DNA of 64,000 nt from the NCBI RefSeq assembly GCF_010726085.1, contig NZ_AP022560.1, positions 3,410,001 through 3,474,000 of the forward strand, read 5' to 3'. Below the pieces are notes generated by a model. That model saw nothing but the letters and a program-made list of their open reading frames with translations. It ran no database searches and had not been told where the DNA came from. The stretch's first letter is position 1, and each line of letters begins with the position of its first letter. This document shows positions 24,218-32,596 of this stretch, in pieces. This DNA comes from Mycolicibacterium moriokaense (GTDB lineage Bacteria; Actinomycetota; Actinomycetes; Mycobacteriales; Mycobacteriaceae). Position numbers and translations under genes: made by a program.

Positions 24218-25096
24218 GTGAAGATTCGCTTCGGTGTCGGATTGGGCGCCGAGACGGGCCCCGAGGAACTGTCTGCGATCGTCGACCATCTCGAGGCGAG
24301 GGGCGTCGATTCGTTGTGGTTCTCCGAACTCGTCTACAGCAAGGCGGTGGATCCGTTCATCGGCATGGCGCACGCCCTGGCGCGCACTCGCAACCTCAAG
24401 GTCGGCACGTCGGTCGTGGTGCTCCCGGGACGGCACCCGGTGCTGGTGGCAAAGCAGCTCGCGTCACTGGCCGCGCTCGCCCCCAAACGTGTACTGCCGG
24501 TGTTCGGACTGCGCTCGGCCATCCCCGCCGAGCGGGAGATCTTCGTGGTTCCCGACGGCGAGCGCGCCGCAGTTTTCGACGAATCGCTGCGGCTGCTCAG
24601 ATCCGCTCTGGAACAAGACGATGTCTCGTTCGAAGGCGACTACTTCTCCGCCAGTGCGGTCGGTATTGCGCCCCGCCCGAGCAAGCCCCTGGACCTCTGG
24701 CTGGGCGGCTCGGCGCCCGCCGGCTTCCGGCGCATCGGTCGGCTCGGCGACGGTTGGCTGGGCAGCTTCCTCACCCCTGCCGAAGCGCGACGCGGCCGCG
24801 AACAGATCGAGCGGACAGCGCAGGAGGCCGGCCGCGAAATCGAGGCAGACCATTTCGGCATCAACCTCGCGGTGTCCGACGGACCGTTGCCCGAGGAGCT
24901 CGTCGAAGCGGTCAGGCGCCGCCGACCCGACCTGGATCCAACCGAACTCATCGCTGACAGCTGGCCAAGCCTGCACCGTCAGCTCGACGCCTACCTCGAG
25001 GCCGGACTGACCAAGTTTGTCATCCGGCCCGCCGGTGCCCGCACTGCGGAGTTCATCGACCGCTTCGTCGCCGAACTGCTGCCTCGCCAGAACTGA
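24218..25096 (+). CDS. Luciferase-like (F420-dependent) oxidoreductase
   Basis: The 292-residue TIM-barrel protein starts VKIRFGVGLGAETGPEE and has LDHLEARGVDSLW-type start (HLEARGVDSLWFSE), TSVVVLPGRHPVLVAKQLASL and PLDLWLGGSAPAGFRRIGRL, hallmarks of bacterial luciferase-like monooxygenases, many of which in mycobacteria use F420. AGGAGG at 24206-24211, 6 nt before GTG 24218, fixes the start; a longer frame opens at 24092 inside the neighbouring gene and is rejected. The substrate is unknown. Confidence 0.85.
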   Translation: MKIRFGVGLGAETGPEELSAIVDHLEARGVDSLWFSELVYSKAVDPFIGMAHALARTRNLKVGTSVVVLPGRHPVLVAKQLASLAALAPKRVLPVFGLRSAIPAEREIFVVPDGERAAVFDESLRLLRSALEQDDVSFEGDYFSASAVGIAPRPSKPLDLWLGGSAPAGFRRIGRLGDGWLGSFLTPAEARRGREQIERTAQEAGREIEADHFGINLAVSDGPLPEELVEAVRRRRPDLDPTELIADSWPSLHRQLDAYLEAGLTKFVIRPAGARTAEFIDRFVAELLPRQN

Positions 25097-25188
25097 CGTC
25101 GGTGAACCGGCCCAGCCGCGCAACCGTGTTTAAAAGTGTGTCGTCTCGACGATCCATTCGCTGTGCCCGGGGAGCTAAGGAGTTCGAT

Positions 25189-25692
25189 ATGGCCGTTCGA
25201 TTCGCACGGATAAGCCGCACGTTGGGGGTTGCCGCCGTCGCGGCAGTGCTGGCACTGGCTCTGGTGAGCCCGCCCACCGCTGTCGCCGACGACCGCATGC
25301 AGTTCACCGGGACGACGCTGTCGGGCGCGCCGTTCTCGGGGGAGAGCCTGGTGGGTAAGCCGGCGGTGCTGTGGTTCTGGACGCCGTGGTGCCCGTTCTG
25401 CAACGCCGAGGCGCCCAGCGTCAGCCAGGTCGCCGCCGCGAATCCCGACGTGACCTTCGTCGGCGTCGCGGCCCGCTCGAGCGTGGCCGACATGCAGTCC
25501 TTCGTATCGAAGTACAACCTGAACTTCACGAACCTCAACGACGCGGACGGCGCGATCTGGGCGCGCTACAACGTGCCGTGGCAGCCGGCCTACGTCTTCT
25601 ACCGGTCCGATGGCTCGTCGACGTTCGTGAACAACCCGACGTCGGCGATGTCGCAGCAGGAACTCTCGGACCGGGTGACAGCGCTGGCGTAG
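25189..25692 (+). CDS. Secreted thioredoxin-fold protein (MPT53/DsbE-like)
   Basis: The 167-residue protein has a signal peptide cleaved about after residue 33 (TAVADD), then a thioredoxin domain with active site W-C68-P-F-C71 and cis-Pro near VPWQPAYVFY. M. tuberculosis Mpt53 (Rv2878c) is a secreted oxidising DsbE-type protein of similar size and layout. AAGGAG at 25177-25182 selects the ATG. The CcdA-like gene starts 6 nt downstream and should transfer electrons from cytosolic thiols to this protein, as in the Rv2878c-Rv2877c pair. Confidence 0.9.
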   Translation: MAVRFARISRTLGVAAVAAVLALALVSPPTAVADDRMQFTGTTLSGAPFSGESLVGKPAVLWFWTPWCPFCNAEAPSVSQVAAANPDVTFVGVAARSSVADMQSFVSKYNLNFTNLNDADGAIWARYNVPWQPAYVFYRSDGSSTFVNNPTSAMSQQELSDRVTALA

Positions 25693-25698
25693 ACCGTC

Positions 25699-26586
25699 GT
25701 GGACCAGGATCTGGTCAGTCTGGCGTTCGCCGCCGGCCTGGTCGCTGCGCTCAACCCGTGCGGCTTCGCCATGCTGCCCGGCTATCTGGCGTTGGTGGTG
25801 CGCGGCGACGGCACCGGTGAGCGCGGTGCGCTGACGGCCCTGGGCCGCGCCGCCGCGGCCACGGTCTCGATGGCGATCGGCTTTGTCGCGGTGTTCGGCG
25901 CGTTCGGCCTGTTGACGGTCGCCGCGGCCGCGACCGTGCAACGCTACCTGCCCTATGTCACCGTCACGGTCGGTGTTGTCCTTGTCGCCGTTGGCATTTG
26001 GTTGCTGCTGGGTCGCGAGATGCACGTGTGGACACCGCGCGCCTGCTGGGCGCCGACGGCTCGACTCGGTTCGATGTTCGGCTACGGGATCAGCTACGCA
26101 CTCGCGTCACTGTCGTGCACGATCGCCCCGTTCCTCGCCGTGACCGCGGCCGCCTCCCGAGGCTCGGTGCCGACGGCGCTGTTCGTCTACGCGGCGTACG
26201 CCGCGGGTTTCACGCTGGTGGTCGGCGCGCTCGCGGTCGCTGCCGCGCTGACGACCTCCGCCGTCGTCGAACGGATGCGCCGCATCGTGCCGTACGTCAA
26301 TCGAATCGGCGGCGCGCTGCTCGTGCTCGCCGGCGGCTACGTGACCTACTACGGCCTCTACGAGGTGCTGCTGTTCCACGGTGACGGCAACCCCGACGAT
26401 CCCGTGATCGCAGCGGCAGGTCGCCTACAAGGAGCGATCGCAGGCTGGGTACACGGGCATGGCGCGTGGCCGTGGATCACCGCGCTGGCGGTGCTGACCC
26501 TCGCCGCGTTGCTCATCGTGTGGCGAACGCGAATCAGCGCGACACGTCGCCGTACAGGTCCGGCCACGGTGGACGACGGACCATAG
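25699..26586 (+). CDS. CcdA/DsbD-type membrane thiol transporter (Rv2877c-like)
   Basis: The 295-residue protein has six to seven membrane helices. The two redox Cys of the CcdA core lie in NPCGFAMLPGYLAL (C21) and ALASLSCTIAPFL, each followed by a Pro kink. CcdA moves reducing equivalents from cytosolic thioredoxin across the membrane to exported thioredoxin-like proteins, here the gene just upstream (6-nt gap). A loop in the C-terminal half and a basic tail follow. The 3' end overlaps the convergent YtfJ-like gene by 53 nt. Confidence 0.9.
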   Translation: MDQDLVSLAFAAGLVAALNPCGFAMLPGYLALVVRGDGTGERGALTALGRAAAATVSMAIGFVAVFGAFGLLTVAAAATVQRYLPYVTVTVGVVLVAVGIWLLLGREMHVWTPRACWAPTARLGSMFGYGISYALASLSCTIAPFLAVTAAASRGSVPTALFVYAAYAAGFTLVVGALAVAAALTTSAVVERMRRIVPYVNRIGGALLVLAGGYVTYYGLYEVLLFHGDGNPDDPVIAAAGRLQGAIAGWVHGHGAWPWITALAVLTLAALLIVWRTRISATRRRTGPATVDDGP

Positions 26587-26833
26587 CCACGCCGGCTAGC
26601 GCCGCCGAGATGAATCCGACGAGGATGCCTGCCAGCGTGGTGCGGGTGGCGTCGACCGCGGGTATCCACTTGGCGTTGCCGTCCTTGACGACGAACACGC
26701 CGAGCGCCCCGCCGCGCTCCTTGGCCACCGGAATGACCGTCGTACCGTCCGCGGTTTCGTACGGCTGCCCGTAAACACGTGCGGCGTCGGTGTCCGCGGT
26801 GTCGCGCAGCACTGAAACGTCTCGAAGGTTCAT
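26534..26833 (-). CDS. GerW/YtfJ-like small membrane protein (Rv2876-like)
   Basis: The 99-residue protein contains a short YtfJ-type segment (VYGQPYETADGTTVIPVAKER followed by GGALGVFVV; quoted in parts) and a C-terminal membrane helix (LAGILVGFISAALAGVAMV). In Bacillus YtfJ/GerW relates to sporulation, but in mycobacteria such proteins accompany the Mpt53-CcdA pair (Rv2876) and their role is unknown. It lies 10 nt after the MarR-GNAT gene stop on the opposite flank, in the same direction, and overlaps the CcdA gene end by 53 nt tail to tail. Confidence 0.75.
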   Translation of the reverse strand: MNLRDVSVLRDTADTDAARVYGQPYETADGTTVIPVAKERGGALGVFVVKDGNAKWIPAVDATRTTLAGILVGFISAALAGVAMVRRPPWPDLYGDVSR

Positions 26834-26843
26834 GCGTTCATGC

Positions 26844-27803
26844 CTACTCCCGCGGCGGGGATGGGGGAAGCCCCGCCGCTACAGATCCCGCGAGATCCCG
26901 TGACCAGTACTCCCCGACGAGGTCGTGCCCGAAGCTGTGGTGTGCCTCGCGGCGGTCGCACCGGAAACCGGCGCGTTCATAGATCCGCCGAGCGGCCACC
27001 AGAACGTCGTTGGTCCACAATGTGATTCGCGTGTAGCCCCATCTCTTCGCGAACCTCAGGCATTCGTCGACCAGCCTCGTCCCGACGCCGAGTCCGCGGG
27101 CCTGCGGCTCGACCAGCAGCAGCCGTAGCTGCGCGGTGTCTGGTTCGTCGGCGGCCGTGCAGAACACCGAGCCGACGCGGGTGTCGTCCACCTCCGCGAT
27201 CCAGCAGGCTTCGCGGGCGGTACCGCGACGTTCGGCGAAGTCGGCGACGACGCGGGCGACCAGGGCTTCGAAGGTGGCATCCCAGCCGTACTCCGCGGCG
27301 TAGCGCGCGCCGTGACGCTCCACGACCCAGCCGAGGTCGCCGGGCTCGGGCGGACGAATGATGACGCGCGGACGCGGTCCGGGCGCGTCGAGCACGCGTT
27401 TGATCGTGCGCATAGATGTGACGAGTTCCTGACGCTGCGCCTGGTCCAGCGGCGTCAACAAGGTGTCGATCGCCTGGGCCTGCAACCGGTCGAGTTCGGC
27501 GAAGGCGCGCCGCCCGTCGTCCGTCAGCCGAATGGTCTGACGACGGCCGTCGTCTGTCGACCGCTCCCGGACGATCAGACCGGCAGTGCTGAACGCGCCG
27601 AGGATGCGGCTCAGATACCCGGCGTCGAGATCGAGCGCGGCACGCAGGTCCGATGCGGAAACCCCATTGCTGTGCGCCAGCTCGTACAGCACCCTGGCCT
27701 CGGTCAGACCGAATGTCGAACCCGCGAGGTCCGGCCGCAACAAGCCGAGCACCCGGGTGTAGAAGCGGTTGAACCCACGGACTTCGTCGACGGCTTCGGG
27801 CAT
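26844..27803 (-). CDS. MarR regulator fused to GNAT acetyltransferase
   Basis: The 319-residue fusion has an N-terminal MarR winged-helix domain (FNRFYTRVLGLLR, ARVLYELAHSNGVSASDLRA, LSRILGAFSTAGLI, RQTIRLTDDGRRAF) and, from about residue 150, a GNAT domain with LRLLLVEPQARGLGVGTRLV as acetyl-CoA loop and RITLWTNDVLVAARRIYERA. Bifunctional proteins of this kind occur in actinobacteria and streptomycetes. ATG 27803 is preferred over the upstream TTG at 27818, since a perfect palindrome covers 27816-27829 and would otherwise include the start. Probably self-regulated; the acetylated substrate is unknown. Confidence 0.9.
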   Translation of the reverse strand: MPEAVDEVRGFNRFYTRVLGLLRPDLAGSTFGLTEARVLYELAHSNGVSASDLRAALDLDAGYLSRILGAFSTAGLIVRERSTDDGRRQTIRLTDDGRRAFAELDRLQAQAIDTLLTPLDQAQRQELVTSMRTIKRVLDAPGPRPRVIIRPPEPGDLGWVVERHGARYAAEYGWDATFEALVARVVADFAERRGTAREACWIAEVDDTRVGSVFCTAADEPDTAQLRLLLVEPQARGLGVGTRLVDECLRFAKRWGYTRITLWTNDVLVAARRIYERAGFRCDRREAHHSFGHDLVGEYWSRDLAGSVAAGLPPSPPRE

Positions 27804-27815
27804 AGTTGTTATCGT

Positions 27816-27829
27816 CAACTAATTAGTTG
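27816..27829. promoter_or_regulatory. Candidate MarR autoregulatory operator
   Basis: CAACTAATTAGTTG is a perfect 14-bp palindrome 13 nt upstream of the MarR-GNAT ATG. Extra half-sites GTCAACTA (27837-27844) and TAGTTG (27803-27808) flank it. Confidence 0.65.
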
Positions 27830-28039
27830 CTTCCCGTCAACTATCGTCTCACCAGCGCCGACAAATATTCGCTGGCGTCAGTTTCTGAATCGAGACGACG
27901 TGCGCAATCTGGTGGCGAGGCCAAACTGGGTTGTCTTATGTACTGTGCGTAAACTGCGCAGATAATCGGGGGAGGCATCCGCACCGGGTGGGGCCCTCGC
28001 ACATGTTCGGAAAATCGATAAAACGTCAGAGGCTAAAAC

Positions 28040-28924
28040 TTGCCAGATTCGACCAGCGACGCTCAGGACCTCAAGCCGCACTTTGAGAACGTGCAGTCGC
28101 ACTACGACCTGTCGGACGAGTTCTTCCGACTGTTTCTCGATCCGACGCAGACATACAGCTGCGCCTACTTCGAGCGTGACGACATGACGCTGGAGGAGGC
28201 GCAGATCGCCAAGATCGACCTGTCGCTCGGCAAGCTGGACCTGAAGCCCGGTATGACGCTTCTCGACATCGGCTGCGGCTGGGGCGCCACGCTCAACCGC
28301 GCGCTGGAGAAGTACGACGTCAACGTCATCGGGCTCACCTTGAGTGAAAACCAGAAGGCCCATGTCGAGAAGGTGTTCGCCGCCTCACCCAGCACCCGCA
28401 CCAAGCGCGTGATGTTGCAGGGGTGGGAGCAGTTCGACGAGCCGGTCGACCGCATCGTCTCGATCGGCGCCTTCGAGCACTTCGGACGCGACCGCTACGA
28501 CGACTTCTTCAAGAAGGCCTACGCCGTGCTGCCCGACGACGGGGTGATGATGGTGCACACCATCATCAAGCCCGAAGACCAGGAATTCCTGGATCAGGGC
28601 CTGAAGCTCACCATGAGGATCGTCCGGTTCTCGAAGTTCATCATGGACGAGATCTTCCCGGGCGGGGACTTGCCGAAGCCCTCACAGCTCGAGAAGCACG
28701 CCGCCGAGGCCGGCTTCCATCTCAAGCGTGCCCAGCGACTGCGCATGCACTACGCGCGCACGCTGGACATCTGGGCGGAGAAGCTGTCAGCCCGCAAGGA
28801 CGAGGCGATCGCGCTTCAGTCCCAAGAGGTCTACGACCGCTATATGAAGTACCTGACCGGGTGCGCGGATCTGTTCCGCGAGGGTTACACCGACATCTGC
28901 CAGTTCACCCTGACCAAGAGCTAG
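28040..28924 (+). CDS. Cyclopropane mycolic acid synthase-family methyltransferase
   Basis: The 294-residue SAM methyltransferase belongs with CmaA/MmaA/Pca[21 protein letters not shown] and [15 protein letters not shown] (family block), the SAM motif [18 protein letters not shown], the [12 protein letters not shown] active-site region (Glu and His residues), and the C-terminal [13 protein letters not shown]. These enzymes modify double bonds of meromycolates by cyclopropanation or methoxy/keto chemistry; which one this does cannot be settled from sequence. The TTG start at 28040 follows AGAGG by about 8 nt. The stop overlaps the next gene by 4 nt. Confidence 0.93.
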   Translation: MPDSTSDAQDLKPHFENVQSHYDLSDEFFRLFLDPTQTYSCAYFERDDMTLEEAQIAKIDLSLGKLDLKPGMTLLDIGCGWGATLNRALEKYDVNVIGLTLSENQKAHVEKVFAASPSTRTKRVMLQGWEQFDEPVDRIVSIGAFEHFGRDRYDDFFKKAYAVLPDDGVMMVHTIIKPEDQEFLDQGLKLTMRIVRFSKFIMDEIFPGGDLPKPSQLEKHAAEAGFHLKRAQRLRMHYARTLDIWAEKLSARKDEAIALQSQEVYDRYMKYLTGCADLFREGYTDICQFTLTKS

Positions 28925-29160
28925 CGTCGGCGCAGCCGCCGCCAAAGGCGTAGCGGCAGGAGCCCGATCAGCGGTGCGCGCTTGCCCAGATCGTCGACGT
29001 CGCGCTTGTTGAAGGCGCGCGCGTAGCGGGCGGCCTCCTCGGCGCTCCCGTATTCCTTTGCGCCGCTTGACCCTCCGCATCGCTCACACGCCCATCGCAT
29101 GGTGAAACCTTCCGCGGAGAAGGCCGGTTGATGGCCGAATACGCGGCAGCGCAGCATCAC
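28921..29160 (-). CDS. Small zinc-ribbon-like hypothetical protein
   Basis: The 79-residue protein has [15 protein letters not shown], a single CxxC knuckle (with an upstream Cys in [11 protein letters not shown]), then a basic C-terminus (RLWRRLRRR). The GTG start at 29160 (or ATG 29157) overlaps the stop of the transporter gene (GTGA), so it is co-transcribed with it. It overlaps the convergent methyltransferase stop by 4 nt (CTAG). Only two to three Cys/His are visible, so metal binding is a guess. Function unknown. Confidence 0.7.
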   Translation of the reverse strand: MMLRCRVFGHQPAFSAEGFTMRWACERCGGSSGAKEYGSAEEAARYARAFNKRDVDDLGKRAPLIGLLPLRLWRRLRRR

Positions 29161-30989
29161 GATCCTTGGTTGGCGTCCTGCGGTGGCAGCCCGATCAGGC
29201 CGTGCCGCTGGCGCGCGATCCGGTTCTCTGCCAACGCTTCCCGCACCGCGCTGCGAAACGCGCCGGGCCCCCAGTAGCGGGCGCCGACCGCTCTGTGCAG
29301 ATCGCGCACCTTCATCGGCTGATGTTCGGCGACGGCACGGACGATCGTCTCGATCTCATGGTCGAGCGCGCTCTCGATGGTCCCGGGGCTCGGCGACTCC
29401 CGCCACGCCGCATTCCAGCCCGCCGACGGCCCCGGCCGGTAGCGTCGGGCACCGGATTGCATCGCGAGCTGCCGTTGCGCCCGTGCGGCAATCCGTGCGG
29501 CGCGCGCCCGCTGCTCATCGGATTCGGCCGGCTCATCGGCTTCGTCGGATTCGGCGGTGAGCGGTTCGGCGAGATCCTCCAGGTTCTTGCCTTCGGCCTT
29601 CACGCCGAAGATCAACTCGACCACCCCGCCGACCGCCATCACGGCTGCGCCGATGAGAAACGACATGGCCACCAGCCCCCGGTCGCCGGTGTCGATGAGC
29701 TGGCCGAAGAGAAGTGGTCCTGTGATGCCACCGATCGCTGTGCCGACCGCGTAGAAGAACGCAATGGCCAACGCCCGGGTCTCCATCGGGAAGATCTCGC
29801 TGACAGTGAGGTATGCCGCGCTGGCGCCTGAGGACGCCAGGAAGAAGTAGACCGACAGCACCGCGATGAAGATGTCCACTCCGCCGATCTCCGCGAAGAA
29901 CAGCGCGGTGAGCGCGATGGCCACCACCGCGGATCCCAGGTATGCGAACGCGATCATCGCTTTGCGTCCCACGGTGTCGAACAACCGGCCCAACAGCAGC
30001 GGTCCCGCGAAATTGCTCAGCGCCCATACGATGAAGAACAGCGGCACCGTCCCTGAGGCCACACCGTAGAACGTGCCGAGCAGCGTGCCGAGGTTGAACG
30101 TGAAGGCGTTGTACAGGAAGGCCTGGCCGATGAACAACGCCAGCCCGAGGATCGCGCGCTTGGGGTACTGAGTGAAGGCGACCTTGGCGATCTCGACGAA
30201 CGAGATCGTCTTGCGCGGCCGGATCGTGAGCGACCCTTCGGGTTCGGAGAGCTTCTCGCTGGTTTCGCGTTCCACCTCCTGTTCGATCTCGCGGACGATC
30301 CGTTCGGCGTCCTCCTCGCGCCCATGGATGAACAACCAACGCGGACTTTCCGGGACGTGGCGCCTCACCACCAGCACCGCGAGTCCGAAGACGGCGCCGA
30401 TGCCGAAGGCGAGCCGCCAGCCCAGATCCTGGGGGAACAGCGAGGTGTTCAACAACAGCAGGGCGCCCGCCGCGCCGCCCGCGGCGCCCAACCAATACGA
30501 CCCGTTGATGATCAGGTCGACGCGGCCGCGGACACGCGCCGGGATCAACTCGTCGATCGCGGAGTTGATCGCGGCATATTCGCCACCGATACCGGCCCCG
30601 GTGAAGAAGCGGGCGATGAAGAAATACCACGGCGCGAACGCGAATGCCGTTGCCACCGTGGCGGCCAGGTACACCGCGAGCGTCAGGATGAACAGTTTCT
30701 TGCGGCCGAACCGATCGGTGAGCTGACCGAAGAACAAGGCGCCCAGGCAAGCGCCCGCGATGTAGATCGCAGCGGCGATGCCGATCTGGCCTGCGGTGAG
30801 CTCGATTCCGCTGCCGGGCTCGGTGAGCCGCTCGGCGACGTTGCCCACCATCGTGACTTCGAGGCCGTCGAGGACCCACACGCCACCGAGTCCGATCACC
30901 ACCCGCCAGTGGAATCTGGACCAGGGCAGGCGATCCAGCCGGCTGGGTACCTGTGTCGTGATCGTGCCGGTCGAAACATCCGCGGTCAT
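29157..30989 (-). CDS. Sugar-porter-like MFS transporter with C-terminal cytosolic domain
   Basis: The 610-residue MFS protein has 12 membrane helices with GQLTDRFGRKKLF (loop 2-3), GEYAAINSAIDELIPARVRGR (loop 4-5) and PESPRWLFIHGREEDAE after TM6, the sugar-porter or organic-acid-porter signatures. A GRLFDTVGRKAM repeat lies in the second half. After TM12 comes an acidic linker, an Arg/Ala-rich coiled stretch and a domain of about 80 residues (IRAVAEHQPMKVRDLHRAVGA-type helix-turn-helix; AVREALAENRIARQRHGLIGL wing). A DNA- or peptide-binding tail is unusual. Substrate unknown. Confidence 0.85.
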   Translation of the reverse strand: MTADVSTGTITTQVPSRLDRLPWSRFHWRVVIGLGGVWVLDGLEVTMVGNVAERLTEPGSGIELTAGQIGIAAAIYIAGACLGALFFGQLTDRFGRKKLFILTLAVYLAATVATAFAFAPWYFFIARFFTGAGIGGEYAAINSAIDELIPARVRGRVDLIINGSYWLGAAGGAAGALLLLNTSLFPQDLGWRLAFGIGAVFGLAVLVVRRHVPESPRWLFIHGREEDAERIVREIEQEVERETSEKLSEPEGSLTIRPRKTISFVEIAKVAFTQYPKRAILGLALFIGQAFLYNAFTFNLGTLLGTFYGVASGTVPLFFIVWALSNFAGPLLLGRLFDTVGRKAMIAFAYLGSAVVAIALTALFFAEIGGVDIFIAVLSVYFFLASSGASAAYLTVSEIFPMETRALAIAFFYAVGTAIGGITGPLLFGQLIDTGDRGLVAMSFLIGAAVMAVGGVVELIFGVKAEGKNLEDLAEPLTAESDEADEPAESDEQRARAARIAARAQRQLAMQSGARRYRPGPSAGWNAAWRESPSPGTIESALDHEIETIVRAVAEHQPMKVRDLHRAVGARYWGPGAFRSAVREALAENRIARQRHGLIGLPPQDANQGS

Positions 30990-31054
30990 CGGCGCCTCCT
31001 GTCGTCTCGACCGGGAGTACCCGCCCGGCCCGAAATAATCCGCGCCAGGACAGG

Positions 31055-31897
31055 TCAGCGGGATTTGGCCGCCACTGCGGTGATCGCGTCGATCACCGCC
31101 GACGGCGCATCCAGCGAGACGAAGGTGCGCGCATCGGGCACCTCGATCAGCGTCGAGTTCGGGAACTGGGCGGCCAGTCGTTGGCCGAGCGCGGGGGTGA
31201 AGGCCCGGTCACGCTGGCCCCAAACGATGGTGACCGGCTTGGTGAAGTGGCGCATCCGTGTCGATACGCCGATCAGGTCGGTTTTGGCGACCGCCCGCAG
31301 CAGCCGCGCGAGGTCGCGCCGAATCCGGACGTCCGTGCGTGCCGGCTCCAACCACGACGCCGTCAGGTGCGGATCGGGTTTGAGAAGCAGGCCGAAGCCG
31401 AGCGGAGAGTGCCGCAGCGCTTTGATCCGCATCTGCTCGAACAGCACCTTGATCGACACGGGCCCACGTAGGAGCGCGAACACGATCGTGAACGGGAACG
31501 GCGGAAACTTGTCGAACGCATCGCAGTTCGTCAGGACCAGCCGCCCCACCCGGTCGGGATACGCGTCGACGACCAACTGGCACAAGCCGCCGCCGGTGTC
31601 GTTGCCCACGAGCGTGACGTCGGACAGGCCGAACCGGTCGATGAAGTCGCGGATCATCGTCGCCACCGACCGCGGCGAGAGTTCGGCACCGGGATCGACC
31701 GGAATCGTGTGCGAGCCAAGGGGCCAGTTCGGCAGATAGCAGCGGTAGCCCCGGCGCGCCAGACCGTCGGCGACGCGGTCCCAGAGCCTGCTGTCCACAA
31801 GGATTCCGTGCACGAAGACGACTGGCGGATACGGCGAGTCCTCTGGACCCAACACGCGGTAGTCGATCGTGGCTTGGTCCAGTACGACCTGCGGCAT
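31055..31897 (-). CDS. Alpha/beta-hydrolase fold protein with Asp nucleophile, His apparently lost
   Basis: The 280-residue hydrolase has the oxyanion loop FVHGILVDSRLW and the elbow LVGNDTGGGLC, where Asp replaces Ser, as in epoxide hydrolases and haloalkane dehalogenases. The second acid lies in VWGQRDRAFTP. At the place of the catalytic His (usual pattern GxGHF) the sequence reads PDARTFVSLDAPSAV, with Thr, so normal turnover is doubtful. Start ATG 31897 is divergent from the TetR gene by 58 nt; shared regulation is likely. Confidence 0.8.
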   Translation of the reverse strand: MPQVVLDQATIDYRVLGPEDSPYPPVVFVHGILVDSRLWDRVADGLARRGYRCYLPNWPLGSHTIPVDPGAELSPRSVATMIRDFIDRFGLSDVTLVGNDTGGGLCQLVVDAYPDRVGRLVLTNCDAFDKFPPFPFTIVFALLRGPVSIKVLFEQMRIKALRHSPLGFGLLLKPDPHLTASWLEPARTDVRIRRDLARLLRAVAKTDLIGVSTRMRHFTKPVTIVWGQRDRAFTPALGQRLAAQFPNSTLIEVPDARTFVSLDAPSAVIDAITAVAAKSR

Positions 31898-31931
31898 GTT
31901 CGCTATCCTTCCCCTAACTTACAAACACTTG

Positions 31932-31963
31932 GTATGAAAGTTACGTGCAGACTGTATGAAAGT
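31932..31963. promoter_or_regulatory. Direct repeats GTATGAAAGT in the divergent hydrolase/TetR promoter
   Basis: GTATGAAAGT occurs at 31932-31941 and 31954-31963, 22 bp apart, or two helical turns. The second copy contains the TetR start codon. Candidate operator for the TetR protein. Confidence 0.45.
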
Positions 31964-32588
31964 CAACGATCGGGCTGGGGCACCGCCGACGACCAGGCGC
32001 ACCCAGGCACAGCGCACGGCGGCGACGCGCGCGGCGTTGATCGATGCCGGCCGAAAGCTGTTCGCCGACAAGGGCTTCAACGAGGTCTCCACGCAGGCGA
32101 TCGTGGCCGCCGCCGGGGTTACCCGCGGCGCGCTGTACCACCAGTTCGACGACAAGGTAGGCCTGTTCGCGGCGGTCTACGAGCAGATCGAGCGGGATCT
32201 GGTCGAGGACATCGCCCGCCAGATCGCCGAACTCCAGCCCCTCGATCCGTTGGAGACGATGCGGGTCGCTGCTCGCTTGTTCCTCGACGGGTGCGCGGCG
32301 CCCGATGTGCAGCAGATCGTTCTGATCGACGCCCCGGCGGTGCTGGGCTGGGACCGCTGGCGCGAAGTCGGGGTCAAGTACGGGCTCGGGGTGATCGAGG
32401 GAATGCTCGCCCACGCGATCACTGAGAAGGCCATCCCGGAGCAGCCGCTGCGTCCCACCGCACATGTGTTGCTCGGCGCGCTCGACGAGGCGGCGCTGTA
32501 CGTGTCGCGTGCCGCTGACCGGAAGCGGGCGCGCAGCGAGATGGACGCCGTGTGCGAGCGATTGATCAGAGGGATCGCCGGCGGTTAG
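31956..32588 (+). CDS. TetR-family transcriptional regulator
   Basis: The 210-residue regulator has a typical N-terminal HTH: RAALIDAGRKLFADKGF, then VSTQAIVAAAGVTRGALYHQFDDKVGLF. The C-terminal half (LIDAPAVLGWDRWREVGVKYGLG) resembles TetR_C-like ligand domains common in mycobacteria. It is divergent from the odd alpha/beta hydrolase and presumably controls it and itself through the direct repeats in the shared 58-nt gap. A short secreted-protein gene follows 8 nt downstream. Confidence 0.9.
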   Translation: MKVNDRAGAPPTTRRTQAQRTAATRAALIDAGRKLFADKGFNEVSTQAIVAAAGVTRGALYHQFDDKVGLFAAVYEQIERDLVEDIARQIAELQPLDPLETMRVAARLFLDGCAAPDVQQIVLIDAPAVLGWDRWREVGVKYGLGVIEGMLAHAITEKAIPEQPLRPTAHVLLGALDEAALYVSRAADRKRARSEMDAVCERLIRGIAGG

Positions 32589-32596
32589 GTTCACCC

